Shown: positions 9,701-17,785, counted from the stretch's first letter. The stretch is DNA of 64,000 bases from UBA1740 sp045587025 (GCA_045587025.1 JAZNBK010000041.1:44546-108545); one strand, 5' to 3'. Numbers and translations: made by a program. Notes: a model not told the origin generated them from the letters alone.

Positions 9701-10627
9701 CTCGCCCGTAATAACGCTTACGACAGGGCGCGCAAGCACGAAGCCCCTGATACGGTTCGCCAAAGCAAGCTTCTTATCGAACTTGTAACGTCCGACAGGC
9801 GCTAAATCGTAGCGCTTGGGATCAAAGAACAAGTTATTGACCAAAAGCTGAGCGCTCTCTATAATAGGCGGTTCGCCTGGACGAAGCTTTCTGTAAATTT
9901 CCTTAAGGGCTTCCTCTCCGAGAGTCGTATGTTCCGCTTCTGCATTTTTCGCACATTCGTCCTTTGAAAAGGTAGCGCGAAGTATTTCCTCGTCGCCGAA
10001 CATTTCAATAATGCTTTCATCGGACTCCTCGCCGAGCGCACGAATCAGAACCGTTATCGGAATTTTTCTGGTTTTATCAATTTTTACGTAGAAAACGTTG
10101 CTTGCGTCTGTTTCATACTCAAGCCACGCTCCTCTATAAGGGATAACAGTGTTTTTATAGCTGTGATTTCCCGACTTATCCACCTCGCAGAGATAATATA
10201 TACCGGGAGAACGAACAAGCTGAGAAACGATAACGCGCTCCGCACCGTTAATGACGAACGTTCCGTTTTCGGTCATAAGAGGGAAATTGCCCATATAAAT
10301 ATCGGACTGCTTCAACTCTCCCGTCTCTTTATTCGTCAATCTTACAGACACTTTAAGCGGTGCTTCGTAGGTAGCGTCTCTTTCCTTGCATTCCTCGACC
10401 GAGTATCTCGGCTTAGAGTCAATAGAAAAGTCAACAAAGTTGATTTCAAGGTTGCCTGAATAATCCACAATAGGAGAAACATCCTTAAGAACCTCAAACA
10501 TTCCCTCTTCTAAAAACCACTTAAATGACTTTTTCTGAACCTCAATAAGATTTGGCATATCAAGCGCTTCATCAATCTTAGAAAAACTCATTCTAACATT
10601 AGTGCCAAGCTTTTGGGGTTTTAGCAT
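6740..10627 (-). CDS. rpoB: DNA-directed RNA polymerase subunit beta
   Basis: Second-largest subunit of RNA polymerase, forming half of the catalytic cleft and the rifampicin pocket; 1295 residues from ATG 10627. That start is preferred over an in-frame TTG at 10660 because GGAGTGG precedes it and the protein then opens MLKPQKLGTNVRMSFSK. The rifampicin region reads FFGSSPLSQFMDQNNPL...THKRRLSALGPGG: Asp, His and Ser equivalents of E. coli 516/526/531 are present, but residue 496 (E. coli Gln510) is Pro. The last 60 residues are an acidic, low-complexity tail rich in Asp/Glu/Ser. rplJ/rplL are not upstream; rpoB has its own promoter. Confidence 0.98.
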   Translation of the reverse strand: MLKPQKLGTNVRMSFSKIDEALDMPNLIEVQKKSFKWFLEEGMFEVLKDVSPIVDYSGNLEINFVDFSIDSKPRYSVEECKERDATYEAPLKVSVRLTNKETGELKQSDIYMGNFPLMTENGTFVINGAERVIVSQLVRSPGIYYLCEVDKSGNHSYKNTVIPYRGAWLEYETDASNVFYVKIDKTRKIPITVLIRALGEESDESIIEMFGDEEILRATFSKDECAKNAEAEHTTLGEEALKEIYRKLRPGEPPIIESAQLLVNNLFFDPKRYDLAPVGRYKFDKKLALANRIRGFVLARPVVSVITGELIADAGDIISRDLAEKIEHSAVNEVYINNEAGAEVKVFANGTVEPEYVLGYNLKDCGINEKVRYSVLCDIISAAEGDEEQIKAMAKERIAELCPKHITKDDIFSSINYLLNLTHGVGSFDDIDHLGNRRLRCVGELLQNQMRIGMSKMDKNIKERMSVHDSEDMTPQNLINTRPVATAIREFFGSSPLSQFMDQNNPLAELTHKRRLSALGPGGLSRDRASFDVRDVHYTHYGRMCPIETPEGPNIGLISYLATYAKINDYGFLEAPYRKVDKATGRVTSEIEYMTADIEDSYIIAQANEELDENGCFVNKRVIARDKSEIIEVDRNKIDYMDASPKMVVSVATAMIPFLENDDNTRALMGSNMQKQAVPLMMTDSPYIATGMEYKAAVDSGAVVVAREGGVVERVDSDSITILTDSGKKETYHLIKFKRSNQGTCVNQRPIVKQGEQIIKGQVIADGPATSNGEISLGKNALIGFMTWEGYNYEDAVLLNEKLVREDTYTSIHIEEHSVEARDTKLGPQEITREVPNVGDDALKDLDEEGIVKIGTEVRAGDILVGKVTPKGETELTPEERLLRAIFGEKAREVRDSSLRLPHGESGIVVDVKVFDRSNSDDLAPGVNKVVRVYIAQKRKISVGDKMAGRHGNKGVVSRILPPEDMPFLSDGTPLDIVLNPLGVPSRMNIGQVLEVHLGLAAKKLGVKIMTPVFDGANEKDIVEFLRQAGYARDIRDGENVKGKALFIEVTDENGNIDLQRVDSEIEQDEEKLNAFRKENNVKVIDGKMTLYDGRTGDAFDNPVTVGIMYYLKLHHLVDDKIHARSNGPYSLVTQQPLGGKAQFGGQRFGEMEVWALEAYGAAYTLQEILTVKSDDVTGRVKTYEAIVKGQNIPTPGIPESFKVLVKELQSLALDVRVLDENGEEIELSQLVDDDDLPELPVIEETENISSSETVDEEYELSDEDDYSEDEEFDDSYEDVFEEASDDLESDEDIL

Positions 10628-10710
10628 AGTAGAACCACTCCATTCCAATAAATTTTTCAAAAATAAATACGTACCCTATTTACACGAATTTCGACAAGCA
10701 ACGAAACATA

Positions 10711-10754
10711 ATTTACACAAATTTTACATAAGTTTTACATAAGTTTTACTCTTG
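10711..10754 (-). repeat. 11-bp tandem repeat in the rpoB leader
   Basis: Four successive 11-bp units, two perfect copies of TTTTACATAAG (10722-10732 and 10733-10743, plus-strand sense) flanked by diverged copies ATTTACACAAA and TTTTACTCTTG. They lie inside the roughly 180-base untranslated leader between the rpoB promoter and ATG. The period is close to one DNA helical turn. Function unknown. Confidence 0.6.
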
Positions 10755-10812
10755 AACAAACTATGAACGAAATGAAAAATTCGCAAAATAGGCGAGTATA
10801 ATGCAATTTAGT

Positions 10813-10841
10813 ATTGTATCACAAATATTACCATTTGTCAA
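10813..10841 (-). promoter_or_regulatory. Sigma-A promoter of rpoB-rpoC
   Basis: Minus-strand TTGACA, 17-base spacer, TACAAT, giving a transcription start near 10805 and a leader of about 178 bases. Apart from this promoter, the leader repeats and the upstream terminator, the 445-base gap 10628-11072 shows only AT-rich sequence with no supported gene. Confidence 0.87.
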
Positions 10842-10984
10842 GCATTTTCAAATAATTTGTAAAAAAATATTTTTTAGGCAATTAAACCAACCAAAAAAAG
10901 AAAAAATATGCAAAATACACAAACAAATGCGCTGTTAAAATGAATTTTTAATATCAGAACTGTATTTGCTTCAAAAAAAAGAAA

Positions 10985-11023
10985 TAAAAAATGACGTTCC
11001 CCCACGTTAATTGAGGAAACGCC
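10985..11023 (-). terminator. Terminator after the DUF554 gene
   Basis: Minus-strand 11-bp stem GGCGTTTCCTC/GGGGGAACGTC (some G-U pairs) with a 9-base loop, followed by ATTTTTT. It lies 50 bases past the DUF554 stop and insulates the rpoB promoter. Confidence 0.75.
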
Positions 11024-11072
11024 GTTTGTTTAATATTTGTTAATTTTTAAAAAACGCATAGGTTTTACGGTT

Positions 11073-11756
11073 TCACATAAACAGGCAGAGCAGAATAGGC
11101 AAGAAAATCGCAGGAATTAAATTCGCCGTACGAATTTTGGTAACGCCGAGCATATTAAGACCTATTGCGACAATCACCAAAGATCCGACACAGGAAATTT
11201 CATTCATCATTGTGGGAGGCAGATGCGTGAGAAACAGCAGGGCAAACAAGGATATTGAGCCCTGATATACAAGCAAGGCAAGCGAGGAAAAGGCGCATCC
11301 TATACCCATGGTACTCGCCATTATAAGACAGGAAATCATATCTATTACTGCCTTTGCAAGTATAGTATCAGGGTTCCCCATAGCGTCCTCAATAGCTCCT
11401 ACTATCGCCATTGAGCCAACGCAGAAAAGAAGCGTACAGCTCACAAAGCCCTCGGCGACAGAAACGCTTTCATCGTTATGCTTCACCTTGGACTGAAGGA
11501 AGTCGCCCAACCTGTTCACGTATTTCTCTATATTTATAAGCTCGCCTATAAGCGCGCCAACGCCGAGAGAGATAATAGCTATCAGAACGTTCTCTCCTTC
11601 AAGCGCGCCCGAAACGCCTATGAAAAATACGCAAAGCGCCATACCGTGTAATATTGTTTGGCTCACTCTTTGGGGTATTCCCTTTTTAAGACGCGAACCG
11701 ACAATGCCTGCTATCGCCACCAAGGCGGCGTTCACAAGCGTTCCAAGCATAAACAT
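11073..11756 (-). CDS. DUF554 family membrane protein (YdfK/YqgA type)
   Basis: 227-residue integral membrane protein with about six to seven hydrophobic helices. It has Gly-rich segments typical of DUF554 (MFMLGTLVNAALVAIAGIVG at the start, GALIGELINIEKYVNRLGDFL around residues 85-105, SMAIVGAIEDAMGNPDTILAKA around 130-150). The family is predicted to be transporter-like, but its substrate is not established. The ATG follows AGAGGA, and a promoter (11811-11839) and terminator bracket it, so it appears monocistronic. Family assignment is good; molecular role is unknown. Confidence 0.85.
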   Translation of the reverse strand: MFMLGTLVNAALVAIAGIVGSRLKKGIPQRVSQTILHGMALCVFFIGVSGALEGENVLIAIISLGVGALIGELINIEKYVNRLGDFLQSKVKHNDESVSVAEGFVSCTLLFCVGSMAIVGAIEDAMGNPDTILAKAVIDMISCLIMASTMGIGCAFSSLALLVYQGSISLFALLFLTHLPPTMMNEISCVGSLVIVAIGLNMLGVTKIRTANLIPAIFLPILLCLFM

Positions 11757-11810
11757 ATTCTGTCCTCTTTATGTATCTTATAGAAATATTTGCATTTAAA
11801 ACACGAAAGG

Positions 11811-11839
11811 ATTATAGCACAAGAGGTTAAACATTTCAA
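11811..11839 (-). promoter_or_regulatory. Promoter of the DUF554 gene
   Basis: Minus-strand TTGAAA, 17-base spacer, TATAAT in the 90-base gap after the wecB stop. It gives a leader of about 50 bases. Confidence 0.75.
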
Positions 11840-11846
11840 TACTTTT

Positions 11847-12947
11847 TTAGAATTTTATCTTTTCCTTCAATATTTTTACGATTTGAGAAGAAACTCTGCC
11901 GTCGCCGTAGGAATACGCAGACGAGCGCATTTTAATATATTCTTCCCTGCTTTCAATGAGGCGTTTCGTATTAATATAAATCTCATCTGTTTCCGTACCG
12001 ACCAGCTTCATAATTCCGCTCATACATCCCTCGCTCCGCTCCGTAGTATCTCGCATAATAAGCATAGGCACTCCGAGCGTTGCCGCCTCCTCCTGTATCC
12101 CTCCGCTATCACTCAAAACGAGAAACGATTTGGACAAAACGTTTTGAAAGTCATACACCGACATTGGCTCTGACAGAATTACGTTTTCAACACCCGAAAG
12201 ATTTGGAACTATCAAAGAGCGAACGGCAGGATTAGGATGCATCGGGCAAATAATTTTCAAGCTCGGATATTCGGCGGCTATACGCCTCACCGCTAAACAC
12301 ATATTCAAAATCGGCCTTCCTATATTTTCCCTTCTGTGAGCGGTAAAGAGTATTATCTTTTTGCCCTTTTCCAGAAGCGCGTTTTTATAGGATGCCGTTA
12401 CCGTATAACGCAAGGCGTCCGTCACCGTGTTCCCTACGACGAAAATATTTTCTTCCTTTTTTCTTAATGATATTAAATTATCTTTGGCGGCAATAGTTGG
12501 CGCAAAGCAATAGTCGGCAATCAGATCTATCGCCGCCCTGTTCCATTCCTCAGGGAAAGGCGAATTTACGTCAAACGAACGAAGCCCCGCTTCTATATGA
12601 ACGATAGGTATTTTTTGGTAGAATGCAGCCAAGGCAGACGCAAATGCAGTGAGGGTATCTCCGTGAACGATTACAATTTTGGGATTTACTGTTAAAATCA
12701 CCTCTGCATAGGCAAGCAGAGCGTTCGCCGTCAGATTTGTAATATCGCTTTTCCCCTCGCAAATCCTCAGATTTTTATCAGGGATTATTTTAAAAAAGTC
12801 GAGGACGTCGTCTGCAAGCGTACTATGCTGCCCCGAATGACATACGTAAAGAGAAAATCCGCTCTCCTTTTTCAATTCGATAATCAACGGGGCTAACTTT
12901 ATTGCTTCAGGACGCGTACCAAAGGACACAAATATTTTTTCACTCAT
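11847..12947 (-). CDS. wecB: UDP-N-acetylglucosamine 2-epimerase (non-hydrolysing)
   Basis: Interconverts UDP-GlcNAc and UDP-ManNAc in the cytoplasm, supplying ManNAc for teichoic-acid linkage units or surface polysaccharide. The 366 residues carry the GT-B-fold epimerase signatures FGTRPEAIKLAPL near residue 10, VHGDTLTAFA, HIEAGLRSFD, PEEWNRAAID, FTAHRRENIG and SDSGGIQEEA. Length is typical. The start ATG 12947 has AAAGGAGAG upstream. It is divergent from the lipoprotein amidase gene and has no polysaccharide genes next to it, so the end product cannot be read from context. Confidence 0.93.
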   Translation of the reverse strand: MSEKIFVSFGTRPEAIKLAPLIIELKKESGFSLYVCHSGQHSTLADDVLDFFKIIPDKNLRICEGKSDITNLTANALLAYAEVILTVNPKIVIVHGDTLTAFASALAAFYQKIPIVHIEAGLRSFDVNSPFPEEWNRAAIDLIADYCFAPTIAAKDNLISLRKKEENIFVVGNTVTDALRYTVTASYKNALLEKGKKIILFTAHRRENIGRPILNMCLAVRRIAAEYPSLKIICPMHPNPAVRSLIVPNLSGVENVILSEPMSVYDFQNVLSKSFLVLSDSGGIQEEAATLGVPMLIMRDTTERSEGCMSGIMKLVGTETDEIYINTKRLIESREEYIKMRSSAYSYGDGRVSSQIVKILKEKIKF

Positions 12948-13061
12948 CGTCGCTCTCCTTTCATCTTAATATATGAAAGGAATAAACAAAAAAATTACCG
13001 AAAAGCCCTCTGTCATCAAAGGAAAGAATTCGCTTTCTTGTAAAAAACTTAAAATTTTTAG

Positions 13062-13089
13062 TTGATTTTTATATAATATATGGTATAAT
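13062..13089 (+). promoter_or_regulatory. Promoter of the lipoprotein amidase gene
   Basis: TTGATT, 16-base spacer, TATAAT, 37 bases upstream of the ATG at 13127, in the divergent gap after wecB. Confidence 0.7.
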
Positions 13090-13126
13090 TAAATGTATTC
13101 ATATTGCTTTAAATAACGGAGTTTTA

Positions 13127-15133
13127 ATGAAAAAACTATTATTTTTATTGCTTTTTTTAATGCTTTTTCTAACGGGCTGCGGCTTCAACGCAGAAAACGT
13201 TATATTTGAAGATGCGGAATTTATATATGACGGCACCGAAAAAAGCATTTTTTGCAAATCTAAAATTCCCGAAAACATAAATTTAATATATGAAAACAAC
13301 TCTGCGACAGAGGCGGGAAGCTACACTACGTTGCTTTCCATATACGATAAAGACGGAGAGCTTTTAGCCGAAAAGAGCGCCACTCTTACGATAAAAAAAG
13401 CCACCTACGACATGAGCTCCGTTACATTTGAAAGCAAAGAGGTTTCATACAACGGAAAAGAGCATACCATTTCTGTTTCTTCTCTTCTGCCCGAGGGAGT
13501 GTCGGTTTCTTATTCGCAAAATTCCTACAAAAACGCAGGCACATACACCGTTACCGCCTACTTTTCCGGTGATGAAAAAAACTACGAAAAAATACCAAAC
13601 ATGTCCGCCGTTTTGACTATTCTGCCGATAGAGCCGAACCCTACATTCACCCTGCAAAACAGCTTTTTGCACTCGGCTTCAATTCCCGATTTGAAATCAG
13701 ATATTGAAGGCAAGGCGGTCTTGGGAGAGAACCAATCGCTTGTACCGGGAACAAACGTATATTACTTCGATTTTTATCCAAAAAGCACTAACTACAAAAC
13801 GAAATTCGACATCCCGATTTCATTGACGGTAAAGTCATCGGTCAATTACATATCCGATAATTACAGCGTAGTAGAATACGTAGATTACGGAAAAACCGTC
13901 AAAAGCGTTTCTCTCTCGACCTACGAAAAGGATAACACTCTAAAGATTTTTTCACACTGGTCTAAAACGCAAAACGGCGCGCCTTTCGATTTTTCATCTC
14001 CCATTTATTCAGACCTGTCGTTATACGGAGTGTTTAAAACAGAAGCAAAAAAATATGTTAATCTGCATCACTCCGAATCAAACGTCAAGCGCTTCGGATA
14101 CTATTCATATCTTTTTCCGGCAAAATTACCTGAGATAAACGATAATCTTTTTCTTGGATGGTATAAAGAACCGTCTTATTACGCAGAAAAGGTCGTCGCC
14201 CTTAGTGATGCAAGCATTAGCGATTTGTACGCTATGTATATTCCGAAGGTAATTCTTAACGAAAACGAGAAGCTGTGGGCGCCAATCAAAGACGACTCGC
14301 CTAAAACGACCGCAACGGAAGATCTACTCACAAGCGCTTTAACAGATCTCCACCTGCAATTCATAAAAAATCATTCTCTTTCCACAGACGAATATTTTTG
14401 CTATCTCAAAAACCTAAGTGACAAGCATCTGTTCATAACGAAAGGCGATAGTGAATATGAAATATATCACTTGGAATATTCGCCCTCTATCCAAATTCCA
14501 GACGAAGAGAGCGTAACTGTATTCGGAGATGAGACAAGGGGGCTTATCGTCACTGTAAAAAGAGATATTACGGCAAGGGATTTGGGCATTCTTATCTGCC
14601 TTGACGCAGGGCACGGAGGCAAAGACCCCGGAGCAGTTTCGGGACAAATTCGCGAGGCGGACATTGCCCTTTCGGTCATAAAGCTTCTTGCCGAAAAATG
14701 CGAGAGACAGGGCTTTTCCGTCCTGCTTACAAGAAGCTCTGACGTCTTTGTTGAGCTTATAGACAGATGCAAAATAGCTAATAAAGCAAACTCCGACATT
14801 TTCGTTTCCGTCCACTGTAATTCTGCTACGAATTCAATAGCAAACGGCACTGAGGTCTATTACGCCTATGGCACAAAAAGCCAACTGCTCGCCTATAGCG
14901 TATACAACAAAATGATAAGCGCGGTCCCTCTGACGGACAGGGGGGTAAAAACTCAAAACTATACGGTAATAAAGGATACGAATATGCCCGCAATTCTATG
15001 CGAGCTCGCGTTCATTTCAAACAGAAACGACCTTTTGGTTCTCGCCGATCCAGACAGCCAAGAAAAGTGGGCAGAGGCGATCTGCAAAGGCATCTGCTCC
15101 TATTACGGGGTTCCTTATCTGGAATTTGAATAA
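13127..15133 (+). CDS. Lipoprotein N-acetylmuramoyl-L-alanine amidase with Ig-like and InlB-like repeats
   Basis: Predicted surface lipoprotein peptidoglycan hydrolase of 668 residues. A signal peptide ends in the lipobox LTGC (Cys18). Residues about 22-165 hold two MBG/YDG-type repeats (EDAEFIYDGTEKSI, ESKEVSYNGKEHTI). Residues about 240-370 resemble two InlB B-type repeats (FSHWSKTQNG, FLGWYKEPSY). The C-terminal 180 residues form an Amidase_3 domain with zinc ligands His496 (DAGHGGKDPGA), Glu510 (READIAL) and His563 (VSVHCNS), and catalytic Glu626 (LCELAFISN). All ligands are present, so activity is expected: cleavage of the MurNAc-L-Ala bond. Fusing a lipid anchor and adhesin-like repeats to an amidase is unusual. 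It stands alone, with its own promoter and terminator. Confidence 0.88.
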   Translation: MKKLLFLLLFLMLFLTGCGFNAENVIFEDAEFIYDGTEKSIFCKSKIPENINLIYENNSATEAGSYTTLLSIYDKDGELLAEKSATLTIKKATYDMSSVTFESKEVSYNGKEHTISVSSLLPEGVSVSYSQNSYKNAGTYTVTAYFSGDEKNYEKIPNMSAVLTILPIEPNPTFTLQNSFLHSASIPDLKSDIEGKAVLGENQSLVPGTNVYYFDFYPKSTNYKTKFDIPISLTVKSSVNYISDNYSVVEYVDYGKTVKSVSLSTYEKDNTLKIFSHWSKTQNGAPFDFSSPIYSDLSLYGVFKTEAKKYVNLHHSESNVKRFGYYSYLFPAKLPEINDNLFLGWYKEPSYYAEKVVALSDASISDLYAMYIPKVILNENEKLWAPIKDDSPKTTATEDLLTSALTDLHLQFIKNHSLSTDEYFCYLKNLSDKHLFITKGDSEYEIYHLEYSPSIQIPDEESVTVFGDETRGLIVTVKRDITARDLGILICLDAGHGGKDPGAVSGQIREADIALSVIKLLAEKCERQGFSVLLTRSSDVFVELIDRCKIANKANSDIFVSVHCNSATNSIANGTEVYYAYGTKSQLLAYSVYNKMISAVPLTDRGVKTQNYTVIKDTNMPAILCELAFISNRNDLLVLADPDSQEKWAEAICKGICSYYGVPYLEFE

Positions 15134-15167
15134 GCGCATTACAAATTAATTTTCTCATCAATAAAAG

Positions 15168-15203
15168 CAAAAAGGAAATCTCGCAAAAGATTTCCTTTTT
15201 TTG
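15168..15203. terminator. Bidirectional terminator after the amidase gene
   Basis: Perfect 11-bp stem AAAGGAAATCT/AGATTTCCTTT with a 6-base loop, followed on the plus strand by a run of seven T. The minus-strand exit is also T-rich (TTTTTGCTTTTATT), so it can serve the convergent methyltransferase-like gene. Confidence 0.88.
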
Positions 15204-15215
15204 TTGTATAAGGAT

Positions 15216-15245
15216 ACAGCCAGCGCCGATCAAGGCACTGGCTGT
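15216..15245 (-). terminator. Hairpin after the methyltransferase-like gene
   Basis: 12-bp stem ACAGCCAGTGCC/GGCGCTGGCTGT (one G-U) with a 6-base loop, 25 bases past the stop at 15271 on the minus strand. There is no strong T-tract of its own; it stands in series with the neighbouring bidirectional terminator. Confidence 0.55.
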
Positions 15246-15270
15246 TATTTGTTAAATCAGATACAAATTA

Positions 15271-16524
15271 TTATTCGTCTTCCTTTTTGCTAAGATATGA
15301 AAAATCACGCAAATCAATGGTTTCGCCATCCACAGTTATCTTTTTACCATTTTTCCAAGAAATAGAGCTTTTTACCGGAATTTTAGTAATGCGTGGGTTT
15401 TCGTCAATCTTAACGTCAGATTTGATAAATGTATTTTTACCTAATGCAACGTGATACCCATCTCTCTTCTCGTCATTTGAAATGTCACGTTCAACATTCC
15501 ATTTAGGTTGTTTCTTCTTCGTAATGTGAGCAATACAGCACCATAAAGCAGATTTCAATAAAAACGGCACTTCGAATTCGCATCTGCTTCGATTATCCCG
15601 TTGATTACCTTCTAACCCGGAAAATATGTAGAGATGTTCAATGTTGTCTGGAAAATGCTTTAAGATAGTATCGCCGCTTACTAAAAAATAGCAATCGCCG
15701 GTAAGTTCAAGCGCTTTGTTTACAAATTCAACTAACAAGCAAAAAGGCAAATTACCAACAATATATTTCGTTTCTGCCGGCAAATCCTTTTTGTCAAACG
15801 CTAAGAAATCCTGTTCTTTGACTTTTTTTGTCGTCGGCAAAATATCAATCGACATCCCCTTGCCATCCAACCATCGGCCGTCAGAGGCGCAAGGGTCGAG
15901 ACACTTATCTTTGTCAAGTTTCGTTATGTTAAAGAACTGTTCAATAACATCTTTTGGCGTGAGCCATAGATCAATAAATTCAATTTTTTCAGAGCACAAG
16001 GCGTCACGAGCCTGTTTTGAACCGCTTGCTTTATAACCGCTTTTGGTAATTTTTTCATTTTCCTCAATTGTGATAATATCCAATGACTGCTGGTTTAGGA
16101 TATCTCTATATTCGCTAACATCTGCCGTTGGATCATCTTCGCACAAATCAAACATTTTTTTAAGCACTGCCTTGTTTGGCATATTATGATCCGCTGTTAC
16201 GTATTGTCCAAGAGCATGGGCAGTTTCAACGTCTTTCGCATTTGAAGAGAAAAAGTTTTTATACTTTTTCCTTAGTTGTGTCGGCGTAAGAATGAAATAA
16301 TCATAAGGAAGAACCTCGTGATCCAAGCATACCTGAAGCGCATCCTTTGAAATTCTGATATTATTAATGGGGCGAGGCATTAGCAGCCTTGTCATAATAC
16401 CGCCGCTGTTTCCTCCCCCACGAAGAATTTCTTTTTTCGCAGAAGGATCGTTGTGAGCTACAATGATACATTCCCTGCACGCCTCGGCTAAACCTTTTGT
16501 AATTCTGTTTATATTGTTGTTCAT
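15271..16524 (-). CDS. Orphan class I methyltransferase-like protein
   Basis: 417 residues. A Rossmann methyltransferase core is suggested by CLDPCASDGRWL at 208-219 (SAM-binding motif I position), MSIDILP at 224-230 (acidic loop) and YIVGNLPF at 244-251. The last corresponds to motif IV of N6-adenine methylases, though with NLPF rather than NPPY/F; NLPY is the form seen in KsgA/Erm RNA methylases. Residues 1-200 match nothing I recognise, apart from a weak HNH-like ADHNMPNK at 111-118. No restriction enzyme partner is adjacent. It starts at ATG 16524 behind TAGGAG. The flanking genes are unrelated, suggesting an acquired single gene. Target (DNA or RNA) unknown. Confidence 0.55.
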   Translation of the reverse strand: MNNNINRITKGLAEACRECIIVAHNDPSAKKEILRGGGNSGGIMTRLLMPRPINNIRISKDALQVCLDHEVLPYDYFILTPTQLRKKYKNFFSSNAKDVETAHALGQYVTADHNMPNKAVLKKMFDLCEDDPTADVSEYRDILNQQSLDIITIEENEKITKSGYKASGSKQARDALCSEKIEFIDLWLTPKDVIEQFFNITKLDKDKCLDPCASDGRWLDGKGMSIDILPTTKKVKEQDFLAFDKKDLPAETKYIVGNLPFCLLVEFVNKALELTGDCYFLVSGDTILKHFPDNIEHLYIFSGLEGNQRDNRSRCEFEVPFLLKSALWCCIAHITKKKQPKWNVERDISNDEKRDGYHVALGKNTFIKSDVKIDENPRITKIPVKSSISWKNGKKITVDGETIDLRDFSYLSKKEDE

Positions 16525-16601
16525 ATAGAAACTCCTATAGATCTAATTGCTTTGCGTCTTAGCATCTAAGGTCCTTTTTCTCCAAGCTTTCTCTCGTTTT
16601 C

Positions 16602-16889
16602 TTAGTTTGCAGATCTTTTTACTGACCTAAGCTCCGCCTTGAGCGCTTTTATTTTCTCTTTTCTTTGCTTTTTTATTTTCTTTGAAGCTGAAAAGGCAGA
16701 TAAGGTACACAAAGCAAGTAAAAGCCAGACGATTATTTTCAAAATATCAAAATCAAAACTTCCCTTTGTCGCAAAATGAAAAACCGGTTCTTTCGCTTCC
16801 TTGTTTTTAAAAAGCGACGCGGAAAAATCATGCTTTTCCGAAATTACAGGACGAAGACCGTCTGTTATACATTTGATTTTTTCGTACAT
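16602..16889 (-). CDS. Small single-pass membrane protein, unknown
   Basis: 95 residues, not recognised. There is one hydrophobic segment at about 48-66 (DILKIIVWLLLALCTLSAF), followed by a strongly basic C-terminal tail (KKIKKQRKEKIKALKAELRS) likely to sit in the cytoplasm or form a short helix. GGAAAGGAAG precedes the ATG and a plausible promoter lies upstream (16926-16954). It is oriented with the methyltransferase-like gene 78 bases downstream and may be cotranscribed with it. No function can be assigned. Confidence 0.6.
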   Translation of the reverse strand: MYEKIKCITDGLRPVISEKHDFSASLFKNKEAKEPVFHFATKGSFDFDILKIIVWLLLALCTLSAFSASKKIKKQRKEKIKALKAELRSVKRSAN

Positions 16890-16925
16890 AATACAGCTTC
16901 CTTTCCAAAATCCATCTATAATATT

Positions 16926-16954
16926 ATATTATCACATATTCTTTCATCAGTCAA
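16926..16954 (-). promoter_or_regulatory. Putative promoter of the small membrane protein gene
   Basis: Minus-strand TTGACT, 17-base spacer, TAATAT, about 37 bases before the ATG at 16889. Confidence 0.55.
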
Positions 16955-17027
16955 TAGTAATTGCCATAACTAAAGATTTTCTTATAATATTATCCCCGTT
17001 TCGCGCTCTTATATTCTGTTTTAACGC

Positions 17028-17684
17028 TTATTGCTTTTTCGTGACGGCGAGAGCGCAGATCGGTACGCCTTTTGAGGAAAAATTCATCTCGTACTCGGTC
17101 ATAACGTTGTCAATTGCATACTCCGAGGAATGCAGGTCGTAGGTTATATAATCACATTCGTAACCAAGCGCCGCAAGCTCGCCAAGTGAAAACTCGAAGA
17201 GAACCTTGTTGTCGGTCTTAAAGAATATTTTCCCACCCGTCTTTAAAAGAGAAAAATAGACGCAAAGAAACGTCCTGTAGGTTAAACGCCGTTTCGCATA
17301 TCCCTTTTTCGGCCAAGGATCGCTGAAATTCAAATATATCGCATCAAGTGAAGCTTGAGAAAAAATCTCGGGAAGCTCCTCTGCTCTCGCTATCATAAAA
17401 CGCAGATTGTCTGACGTCCTCTCCTCCGCCGTCGCTTTCGCCTTTTCTACGGCAATGACCATAACGTCATGAACTCTTTCCAGCGCTACAAGATAAGCAT
17501 TTGGGTGCTTTTTTGCCATACCGCAAGCAAATCCGCCCTTTCCGCATCCTATTTCAAGCCAAAGCTCTCCCTCTCCCGCAAATACGTCCTTCGCAGATGA
17601 AATCGGCTCTTCTCTTTTTTCCAAAAGAAATTCCTTGCACGCCTCTAATCTCTGCGGTCCGTTCTTCTTTTTTCTCATTCTCAT
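17028..17684 (-). CDS. trmB: tRNA (guanine-N7-)-methyltransferase
   Basis: Methylates N7 of G46 in the tRNA variable loop using SAM. The 218 residues start at ATG 17684 (MRMRKKKNGPQRL); a longer reading to 17765 lacks a ribosome site and adds 27 non-conserved residues. Motif I LEIGCGKGGF lies at about residue 43, and the family-defining FSDPWPKKGYAKRRL near 127. The C-terminal KTDN...YEMNFSSKGVPI region is also typical. It is separated by a hairpin from the 34-codon ORF and MreB-like gene upstream. Confidence 0.94.
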   Translation of the reverse strand: MRMRKKKNGPQRLEACKEFLLEKREEPISSAKDVFAGEGELWLEIGCGKGGFACGMAKKHPNAYLVALERVHDVMVIAVEKAKATAEERTSDNLRFMIARAEELPEIFSQASLDAIYLNFSDPWPKKGYAKRRLTYRTFLCVYFSLLKTGGKIFFKTDNKVLFEFSLGELAALGYECDYITYDLHSSEYAIDNVMTEYEMNFSSKGVPICALAVTKKQ

Positions 17685-17730
17685 ATATTTTACCCTATTT
17701 CTTATTTTTAAATTGATTTTTAAATGTAAT

Positions 17731-17775
17731 AAGCGCCTGTTTGCCGTACTCATCGAAAGAAGCAAACAAGCGCTT
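17731..17775 (-). terminator. Strong hairpin after the mreB-like/microprotein unit
   Basis: 14-bp stem AAGCGCTTGTTTGC/GCAAACAGGCGCTT on the minus strand (one G-U pair) with a 17-base loop, starting 11 bases past the 34-codon ORF stop. The following tract is only moderately T-rich, so it may act as an imperfect terminator or an mRNA 3' stabiliser. Confidence 0.6.
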
Positions 17776-17785
17776 TATTTTATAA

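Noticed and set aside
10628..10660. Longer RpoB from TTG 10660
   Set aside because: No ribosome site; ATG 10627 has GGAGTGG and the usual RpoB N-terminus.
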